DNA of 64,000 bases. Source: Lysinibacillus sphaericus (lineage in GTDB: Bacteria; Bacillota; Bacilli; Bacillales_A; Planococcaceae). The stretch is taken from NCBI RefSeq assembly GCF_006864135.1, contig NZ_SADV01000009.1, positions 143,025 through 207,024 on the forward strand, given 5' to 3'. Positions 58,091 to 64,000 of this stretch are shown piece by piece (position 1 is the stretch's first letter; every line of letters starts with the position of its first letter). The notes beneath the pieces are model-generated. The model searched no databases. It was not told the origin of the DNA and saw only the letters and a program-made list of their open reading frames with translations. A program made the position numbers and the translations under genes.

Positions 58091-58963
58091 TTATTTGATC
58101 CAGCCCAAAATCATTTCTCTTAGCAATTTAGAAGCTGTATTTGCTGTCATTTCAGATGAGTCGTAAATTGGTGCTACTTCAACTAGGTCAAAGCCCACAA
58201 CATTGACGTTACTTGCTGCAATCGCATGGATTGACGCTAGTAATTCTTTTGATGTAATGCCTCCGCAATCTACTGTTCCTGTACCAGGTGCATGTGCGGG
58301 GTCAAGTACATCTATATCAATTGTTACGTAAACATTACGTCCTGCTAAAGACGGCAATACTTCTTTTAATGGTTCTAGCACTTCAAATTTTGAAATGTGC
58401 ATGCCATTCTCCTTTGCCCATTCAAACTCTTCCTTCATACCTGAACGGATACCAAATGAATAGACATTTTTTGGTCCGATATGTTCAGCAATTTTACGAA
58501 TCGGCGTTGAGTGAGAAAGAGGCTCCCCTTCATATTCCACACGTAAGTCTGTATGTGCATCGAAGTGGATAATTGCTAGATCATCATATTTTGCAGATAC
58601 AGCTTTCATAACAGGCCACGATACTAAATGTTCGCCACCCATACCTACAGGAATCTTGCCGTCTGCTAAAAGCTTCTCGATATACTTTTCAATTTCATCT
58701 AATGAGCGCTGTGCATTACCGAATGGTAACGGTATATCACCCGCATCAAAATATTTCACTTCATCTAGCTCACGGTCTAAATATGGACTATATTCTTCAA
58801 GCCCAATAGATACTTCACGGATACGCTGTGGACCAAAACGTGAACCTGGACGATAACTAACTGTCCAGTCCATTGGCATACCATAAATGACCGCCTGAGC
58901 ATCCTCATATGTAGGATGACTTTTTATAAAAACGTTTCCTGAATAAGCTTCATCAAATCTCAT
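58091..58963 (-). CDS. speB: agmatinase
   Basis: Ureohydrolase converting agmatine to putrescine and urea; 290 residues. Binuclear manganese ligands are in GMGGEH, HFDAHTDL and TIDIDVLDPAHAPG. In B. subtilis it is encoded next to speE and pbpG; here speE (spermidine synthase) is absent between speB and the penicillin-binding protein. Confidence 0.95.
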   Translation of the reverse strand: MRFDEAYSGNVFIKSHPTYEDAQAVIYGMPMDWTVSYRPGSRFGPQRIREVSIGLEEYSPYLDRELDEVKYFDAGDIPLPFGNAQRSLDEIEKYIEKLLADGKIPVGMGGEHLVSWPVMKAVSAKYDDLAIIHFDAHTDLRVEYEGEPLSHSTPIRKIAEHIGPKNVYSFGIRSGMKEEFEWAKENGMHISKFEVLEPLKEVLPSLAGRNVYVTIDIDVLDPAHAPGTGTVDCGGITSKELLASIHAIAASNVNVVGFDLVEVAPIYDSSEMTANTASKLLREMILGWIK

Positions 58964-59382
58964 TACTCAACCTCCACTATATAAAAAATTATTACATTCA
59001 TTTTTACCACTAGAGTTGATATCCTTTCTGGGGCGTTTCTGGAGCTTCCATCTTCATCACTCCAATCACCTTATTGACATGACATCTTTGTCATTCAAAT
59101 CCTTCAATAGGATGAACCTTTTATCATTACTCTATTAAGGACTTACAGGAATGTAATGAAACCTCTATCCTTGTATCCTCGTATACATTATTGGAACGTC
59201 TAGCAAAATTCGATTAAAATCTACAATGTGTGTTTTTTTGTCGAACACTAGCATTTCAAACAGTACAAAAAAAGTATAGATGTTTTTGAATAAAGTGCAA
59301 TAGTTTTTACCAATAATTTCGATTAAATATGAATGTTCAGACACATACTATACGCAAGTGTGAGAAAACGAGGTGAAGTCGG
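58964..59382. other. gene-free gap between divergent speB and pbpG
   Basis: Holds a decayed L2 repeat at 59012-59070 (AGAGTTGAT..CCTTTCTGGGGCG and CACTCCAATCAC) and the upstream regions of the two divergent genes. I see no convincing gene, and no sigma-F site I would stand behind for pbpG. Confidence 0.6.
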
Positions 59383-61437
59383 ATGCAGAGAAAAAGCTAT
59401 CAACGTAAACAAAAGCGTGTAAAGCGTACGCGTAAAGTACTTACCCTCTTTATCGCCTTTACATCTGCAATTGTAGTAGCATTTATAGCTTTACGCGTCT
59501 ATGTTCAAGTGGCTGGTGCCCCACCTTTAACCGTACCTAAAGCCTCTATTTTCTTAGATGAAAATGAGAACCAAATTGGAGATCACTTTACGAATGAACG
59601 ACGTTATTGGGTTGGGCGTGATGAGATGTCCCCCTATTTAGCAAAAGCAGTAGTCGCTGTTGAGGATAAAGATTATTATAAGCACAGCGGTTTTGATTTT
59701 TCTCGTATCGCTGGTGCAGTATTAGTTGATCTTAAGGCTGGAGGTAAGGTTCAAGGAGCAAGTACAATTACGCAACAATATGCTCGAAATCTATATCTTT
59801 CACATGAAAAATCATGGACACGAAAATTAAATGAAGCACTGTATGCTTATAGATTAGAAGTTTTTTATGATAAGGATGAAATATTGGAAGGCTACTTAAA
59901 TACTGTTTACTACGGACATGGTATGTACGGCGTAGAAGCAGCTAGTCGATTTTATTTCGGAAAATCAGCAAAAGATTTAACATTAGCAGAAGCTGCAATG
60001 TTAACAGGAATTCCAAAAGGTCCAAGTATTTACTCTCCTATTGTCAATCTAGATAAAGCAACTAATCGCCAACACGTTATTTTAAAACTGATGGCCGATC
60101 AAGGTGCTATTACGCAAGATGAAAAAACACGTGCAGAAAGTGAAAAGCTTGTCTTAAAGAATGATAGTTGGGTTGCAGCAAAATCTGTAGCACCATTTTT
60201 CCTTGATGTAGCATGGCAAGAGGCTAGTGAAATTTTGAAATCGAAAAATCTCGACATTAGTGAAGGTGGCTGGACTATCCAAACAACTCTTAATCTAGAA
60301 CATCAAAAGGCGGCAGAGGGAGCTGTTGCCAAACATATGCCTAATGACGATCTTCAAACTGCTTTTGTTAGTATGAAATCCAAAACAGGCGCCGTTACAG
60401 CATTAGTTGGTGGTCGTGACTATGCTACAAGTTCATTTAACCGAGTTACACAGGCAAAACGTCAGCCAGGCTCAACCATTAAACCTATTTTATATGCGGC
60501 AGCTTTAGAGAATGGTTATACACCTTTAACCTATTTAAATGTAGGTGAGACAACTTTCACTTATGATCATGGACGTGCCACATATGCACCCAAAAATGTT
60601 AATGGCAAATTTGCAAACCATGATATGTCAATGGCCCAGGCTATCGCTATTTCAGATAATATTTACGCTGTGAAAACTTTAGAGGAAATTGGATTTAAAG
60701 CATTTCATAATATGGCTGATCGCTTCAACGTGAATATCGGTACTAAGGACAATTTATCCATCGCGCTTGGAACGACTGAAACAACATTATATGAAATGAC
60801 GAATGCTTATAATATTTTAGCATCGCAAGGTAAAAAAACTACGCCTACTACTATTGTTTCTATTAAAAATGCGAATGGCGATATCATCTATGAAAATAAA
60901 GAAGCTGATAAAGAAGATGAAACTGTTCTATCAAAAGAAAATACGTATATCTTAACAGAAATGATGACGGGTATTTTCGATCCAGTCTTTAGTGATTATT
61001 CTCCAGCTACAGGGATTGGCATTCGCTCTCGCATGACGCATACGTATGCAGCCAAATCTGGCTCTACAAATAGCGATCAATGGTTAATTGGATTTACACC
61101 TAGCTTAACTGCTGGCGTGTGGAACGGCTATGACCAAGGAAAAAATCTAACAGAAAGAGAAGATACTGCATCTACAAAGCAAATTTGGATCGACTTTATG
61201 GAGGCTGTCAATAAAGGAACAAAGAACGAAGATTTTGCAAAGCCTAAAGACGTTAAAGGTGCGGTCATCGATATTGAATCAGGTAAGTTAGCAACAGATG
61301 CCTGCCCTAAACAACGTCTCGTTTATATGGATGCGAAAGATGTACCAACTGAAAAATGTTCAAACTTCGATATTCTCGATACGAATACGTGGGGAAAATT
61401 CTGGAATATGCTTCCATTTTCCATCTTTAAAGATTAA
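59383..61437 (+). CDS. pbpG: class A penicillin-binding protein (PBP2d/PbpG-like)
   Basis: 684 residues, bifunctional peptidoglycan synthase. A basic cytoplasmic N-terminus and one membrane anchor (about 20-45), then a GT51 glycosyltransferase domain (about 70-245) with catalytic Glu94 in AVEDKDYYKH, and a transpeptidase domain (about 325-600) with Ser364-Thr-Ile-Lys367, SDN at 424-426 and KSG at 558-560. The position after speB and before ywhD matches B. subtilis pbpG, which acts in spore-cortex synthesis. Start ATG follows GAGGTGAAG. Confidence 0.93.
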   Translation: MQRKSYQRKQKRVKRTRKVLTLFIAFTSAIVVAFIALRVYVQVAGAPPLTVPKASIFLDENENQIGDHFTNERRYWVGRDEMSPYLAKAVVAVEDKDYYKHSGFDFSRIAGAVLVDLKAGGKVQGASTITQQYARNLYLSHEKSWTRKLNEALYAYRLEVFYDKDEILEGYLNTVYYGHGMYGVEAASRFYFGKSAKDLTLAEAAMLTGIPKGPSIYSPIVNLDKATNRQHVILKLMADQGAITQDEKTRAESEKLVLKNDSWVAAKSVAPFFLDVAWQEASEILKSKNLDISEGGWTIQTTLNLEHQKAAEGAVAKHMPNDDLQTAFVSMKSKTGAVTALVGGRDYATSSFNRVTQAKRQPGSTIKPILYAAALENGYTPLTYLNVGETTFTYDHGRATYAPKNVNGKFANHDMSMAQAIAISDNIYAVKTLEEIGFKAFHNMADRFNVNIGTKDNLSIALGTTETTLYEMTNAYNILASQGKKTTPTTIVSIKNANGDIIYENKEADKEDETVLSKENTYILTEMMTGIFDPVFSDYSPATGIGIRSRMTHTYAAKSGSTNSDQWLIGFTPSLTAGVWNGYDQGKNLTEREDTASTKQIWIDFMEAVNKGTKNEDFAKPKDVKGAVIDIESGKLATDACPKQRLVYMDAKDVPTEKCSNFDILDTNTWGKFWNMLPFSIFKD

Positions 61438-61510
61438 CATGCGGAACCTTTATCAGAGATAGACGTTTTAATTAACGAAGGCTCTCGACAAAGTACAGAC
61501 ATATACGAAA

Positions 61511-61565
61511 AAGAAAAGCTTTCTCTTCCCCGGAGCCGTGTCCGTGGGAACAGAAAGCTTTTCTT
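61511..61565 (+). terminator. terminator of pbpG
   Basis: 14-bp stem AAGAAAAGCTTTCT/AGAAAGCTTTTCTT with a second helix in the loop (TTCCC.CGGA with TCCG.GGGAA). T-rich on the 3' side. Confidence 0.75.
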
Positions 61566-61570
61566 ATTTA

Positions 61571-61661
61571 TGGTTCGCGAAGTAGATGAGCATCATGGGG
61601 CATTTGGCTTGGGTTTGGGTTGTTCAAATGCCGCATAGCGCTCATCACATTCGCAGAACCA
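61571..61661. repeat. 91-base symmetric imperfect hairpin between convergent pbpG and ywhD
   Basis: Three nested pairs with equal spacing on both arms: TGGTTCGCG/CGCAGAACCA (61571, 61652), GATGAGC/GCTCATC (61585, 61640), CATTTG/CAAATG (61601, 61625). Internal gaps are 5 and 9 bases on each side. The 18-base loop is GCTTGGGTTTGGGTTGTT. A 63-codon frame across it has no ribosome site. Function unknown. Confidence 0.7.
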
Positions 61662-61782
61662 AGCGTCCTAGCTTACTAAAATGTAAGCTCTGCATCAAGT
61701 TTACTTTGTTTCAAATCCACTTTCAACCTTATATCGAAAGCGATTGCAAAATGTCACATATTGTTCAATCATTGTAGGTCTA

Positions 61783-62298
61783 TTAAACAAATAAATCTTG
61801 ACGCAATTGCTCCTCACTACGTGCCCACAAGTCCGGATTAAGCTCTTCTAGGAAAGAAGCTAACACCTTTTTAGATGGTGCGTCCATATGTTCAACAATA
61901 ATATGACGCTTCATAGATTTATCCATTTTATTCACATGATCAGCTAAAATTTTATAGCCTCGACGTTTTTCGCGATTGACTACCATTTCACATGCAGTTA
62001 CACCTGCATAGTAAGGTCCATCCGCTTTATGGTCTATCGTCACCCAAACCAACCAATACGATTTCCCACCTTCTGAATCAGCACGATCTGTCGTAAATTT
62101 AATACCTCGTTCCACATCACTGCGAGCATGCATAGCACCAATTTCAACTGATGCCGTCCCCTCTTCTATATCGATAATGACTGGCGATACGTTTTCAAGC
62201 GAAAGCGAACCGATACCAAATCCCTTATGTCCGTCTGTTGGGTCATTTTTAATAATAGTAAAGCCCATTTTTTGTTTTGCTTTTTCTTCATTTGCCAT
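61783..62298 (-). CDS. ywhD: YwhD family protein
   Basis: 171-residue conserved soluble protein of unknown function, found only in Bacilli as far as I know. Family features: KMGFTIIKNDPTDGHKGFG at the N-terminus, VSPVIIDIEEGTASVEIGAMHARSDVERGI (in part) and FLEELNPDLWARSEEQLRQDLF at the C-terminus. Convergent with pbpG and divergent from ywhB, as in B. subtilis. Confidence 0.9.
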   Translation of the reverse strand: MANEEKAKQKMGFTIIKNDPTDGHKGFGIGSLSLENVSPVIIDIEEGTASVEIGAMHARSDVERGIKFTTDRADSEGGKSYWLVWVTIDHKADGPYYAGVTACEMVVNREKRRGYKILADHVNKMDKSMKRHIIVEHMDAPSKKVLASFLEELNPDLWARSEEQLRQDLFV

Positions 62299-62463
62299 AC
62301 TTTAACTACCTCCGTTCTGCTATTATAAAAGTAAAGCATAGTTAAGCGCATTAGCACCGTAATGAACACGACACTGGCATTGCGCATATGCCTAGATACA
62401 AGTAAGAAGTTTATACTTTCTTATAAACACTATACAACATTATTCAATAAAGGAGGCAATATT

Positions 62464-62649
62464 ATGCCATACGTAACAGTGAAAATGCTTGAAGGTCGTA
62501 CAGAAGAACAAAAACGCGCACTAGTAAAAGAAGTAACAGAAGCCGTTTCTCGTACAGTTAATGCGCCACCAGAAAATGTAACAGTCTTCATCGAAGAAAT
62601 GTCTAAAAACCATTACGGTGTTGCAGGCGTGCGCTTTAGCGATAAATAA
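62464..62649 (+). CDS. ywhB: 4-oxalocrotonate tautomerase family protein (YwhB)
   Basis: 61 residues. After removal of Met the catalytic Pro1 is exposed (P-Y-V-T-V-K-M-L-E-G-R11), the family signature. Position 39 is Thr, so Arg39 of the canonical aromatic-degradation enzyme is missing, as in B. subtilis YwhB; the physiological substrate is unknown. The ATG at 62464 follows AAAGGAGG; the reading frame extends upstream to 62362 but that part has no ribosome site. Confidence 0.93.
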   Translation: MPYVTVKMLEGRTEEQKRALVKEVTEAVSRTVNAPPENVTVFIEEMSKNHYGVAGVRFSDK

Positions 62650-62655
62650 AGAGTA

Positions 62656-62690
62656 AAACGGGTAGAGCATATAAAGCTCTACCCATTTTT
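62656..62690 (+). terminator. terminator of ywhB
   Basis: 9-bp stem GGGTAGAGC/GCTCTACCC (62660-62668 with 62675-62683) followed by ATTTTT. Confidence 0.88.
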
Positions 62691-62752
62691 AACGTATTGT
62701 AGCCTTATAGTGCCTTGCACGTTTGGAAAGCTGTAATAGCTTCGTTTTTCGG

Positions 62753-62850
62753 TTTTAGCGGCGGAACTTGGCCTTTTAGCGGCGGAATTTCACCTTTTAC
62801 CGGCGATTCTCCGGTTTTTGCGGCTTAACTCGACCTTCAATCGGTTACTC
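62753..62850. repeat. 21-bp periodic array, core TTTTAGCGGCGGA (array 7)
   Basis: Units at 62753, 62774, 62795, 62816 and about 62837, exactly 21 apart. The core is the complement of array 6b (CGCCGCTAA). It lies between the ywhB terminator and the sortase gene. Confidence 0.85.
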
Positions 62851-62881
62851 GTAATTTCAATACTAGGATGTGATCTATGAA

Positions 62882-63550
62882 ATGAATAAATTTAAATTAT
62901 CACTACTCATTTGTATGCTCATCGTTGGCCTCTTACTTATTTTTATTAATCCCATTCAAAATGCAATTATCGCTCATTTGAGTAAACAACTAAATACAAC
63001 TGATTACAGTGTAGACGATATTGAAAAAAACAAAAACGCAGATGCCAATTTTGAATTTGAAGCAGTGCAATCTTTATCCATTGCAGAAGTTTTAAAAGCT
63101 CAAACAACCGCAAAAAAAATGCCTGTCATTGGTAGTATCGCTGTTCCTAGTGTTGGTATGAAACTTCCTATCGTCAAAGGAGTTGGTAATGCCTCTCTTG
63201 CCGTTGGAGCAGGCACTATGAAGCCTAATCAAAAACTCGGACAAGGAAACTACGCATTAGCAGGTCATTACTTTGAGGAAAAAGATATTTTATTTGGCCC
63301 TTTATACAAGGCGAACATCGGAGATACGATTTATTTAACGGATTTAACGAATATTTATGAGTACAAAATAACGATCAAGGAAATTATCGCTGCTACAGAT
63401 GTTTATGTTATTAATGACATCCCCGATAAAACTATTTTAACCCTCGTGACATGCGCTGATAGAGGCACGAAACGACTTGCTGTACAAGCAGATTTTGTCG
63501 AGCAATATCCATTCGACCAAGCACCTGCAAAACTACCAGAAACTTTTTAG
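62882..63550 (+). CDS. sortase (class A-like)
   Basis: 222 residues. N-terminal membrane anchor (about 6-24), then a sortase domain with VPSVGMKLPI near 90, His129 in NYALAGHY, catalytic Cys191 in TLVTCAD and Arg198 in GTKRLAV. It covalently attaches LPXTG-type proteins to peptidoglycan. The ATG at 62882 is preferred over a GTG at 62870. The C-terminus reads A-K-L-P-E-T-F, an LPXT-like sequence. No substrate gene is visible. An IS30-family element starts within about 12 bases of the stop. Confidence 0.92.
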   Translation: MNKFKLSLLICMLIVGLLLIFINPIQNAIIAHLSKQLNTTDYSVDDIEKNKNADANFEFEAVQSLSIAEVLKAQTTAKKMPVIGSIAVPSVGMKLPIVKGVGNASLAVGAGTMKPNQKLGQGNYALAGHYFEEKDILFGPLYKANIGDTIYLTDLTNIYEYKITIKEIIAATDVYVINDIPDKTILTLVTCADRGTKRLAVQADFVEQYPFDQAPAKLPETF

Positions 63551-64000
63551 TATGATGATTTGTCAAATTAAGTGCAACAATTGCTCATTAAAAGCCTCGT
63601 TTGCAGTCTTCCAACCAAGACATTTTCTTGGTCGGTTGTTGATATAGTTTAATGATTCTGTTAGTTCTTCTGGTGATACTTCTTCAAAATTTGTTTTCTT
63701 AGGGAAGAACTCGCGAAGTAATCCATTCCCATTTTCATTACTTCCGCGCTGCCAAGAAGAATAGGCATCCGCAAAATAAACATCAATTTTCAAGTTATTT
63801 TCTAACACTTTATAGCAGCTAAATTCTTTACCTCGGTCTGTTGTGGCTGTTTTTATAGCGCCTTTGGGTAATTTAGTATGAAGTAGACGTACTGCTCTTT
63901 CCATTGATTGAGCTGAGCGATCCGGTATCAAAAAGCCAACATACCACCGTGTCATTCGCTCAATAAATGTTGCTACACAACCTTTTGCTTTCCCACGTCC
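63551..64000. mobile_element. IS30-family insertion sequence, right part only
   Basis: The element's terminal repeat is probably around ATTTGTCAAATTAAGTGCAA (63559-63578), just after the sortase stop; the other end is outside the window, so the target duplication cannot be checked. Confidence 0.75.
63563..64000 (-). CDS. IS30 family transposase (partial, 5' end outside window)
   Basis: C-terminal DDE part. Visible: ATFIERMTRWYVGFLIPDR from the window edge, the second Asp in TTDRGKEF, and the Glu in DAYSSWQRGSNENGNG, then NNRPRKCLGWKTANEAF. The frame stays open to position 64000. An internal ATG at 63953-63955 is not the true start. Confidence 0.92.
   Translation of the reverse strand, partial: GRGKAKGCVATFIERMTRWYVGFLIPDRSAQSMERAVRLLHTKLPKGAIKTATTDRGKEFSCYKVLENNLKIDVYFADAYSSWQRGSNENGNGLLREFFPKKTNFEEVSPEELTESLNYINNRPRKCLGWKTANEAFNEQLLHLI

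Noticed and set aside
61586..61777. 63-codon plus-strand frame
   Set aside because: Lies over the long hairpin, has no ribosome site and odd composition.

Overview
The window comes from a low-GC, spore-forming Bacillaceae chromosome, most likely Lysinibacillus or a close relative. Three things point there: the protein sequences, the sporulation genes spo0F and spoIIR, and a gene order that follows the atp-upp-glyA-ywl-prfA-tdk-rpmE-rho-fba-spo0F-pyrG-rpoE and argS-ywiB-speB-pbpG-ywhD-ywhB order I know from Bacillus subtilis. Almost every gene is on the minus strand. There are no rRNA or tRNA genes and no CRISPR array.

Layout in increasing coordinates (transcription mostly runs right to left). 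1-4.7 kb: F-type ATP synthase operon atpIBEFHAG, with atpG cut by the window edge. 4.9-9.2 kb: wecB, upp and a PAS-GAF-GGDEF-EAL protein. 9.8-18 kb: glyA, ywlG, rpiB, a chemoreceptor, arginine phosphatase ywlE, mntP, tsaC/ywlC, spoIIR and prmC, with a cluster of DnaA boxes over spoIIR/ywlC. 18-31 kb: prfA, tdk, rpmE, rho, glpX, murA, a transaldolase, fba, spo0F, ywjG, pyrG (with a CTP-sensing type leader) and rpoE. 31.5-43.3 kb: a fused isobutyryl-CoA mutase and a fatty/branched-acid beta-oxidation block (TetR regulator, two acyl-CoA dehydrogenases, hydroxyacyl-CoA dehydrogenase, thiolase, FadF-type Fe-S oxidoreductase). 43.7-48.2 kb: a riboswitch-controlled cobalamin uptake and activation operon (btuF, btuC, a btuD-cbiZ fusion and an adenosyltransferase), which would supply the cofactor of the nearby mutase. 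48.5-52.1 kb: an AidB-like dehydrogenase, a broken acyl-CoA synthetase and a MerR regulator. 52.5-64 kb: argS, ywiB, a self-regulated TetR-CPBP protease pair, a nonsense-mutated HxlR regulator facing an SDR gene, speB, a class A penicillin-binding protein, ywhD, ywhB, a sortase and the end of an IS30-family element.

The most unusual content is between genes. (i) Seven intergenic regions carry degenerate tandem arrays that share an exact 21-bp period but fall into about four core-sequence classes. (ii) A dispersed element with a covarying palindromic core and a terminal hairpin sits directly against the stop codons of several genes. (iii) A short 35-38 bp unit has expanded in tandem and appears inserted within larger elements. 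(iv) A 142-bp unit is repeated three times between spo0F and fba. I cannot assign a function to any of these; they are the best candidates in the window for something undescribed.
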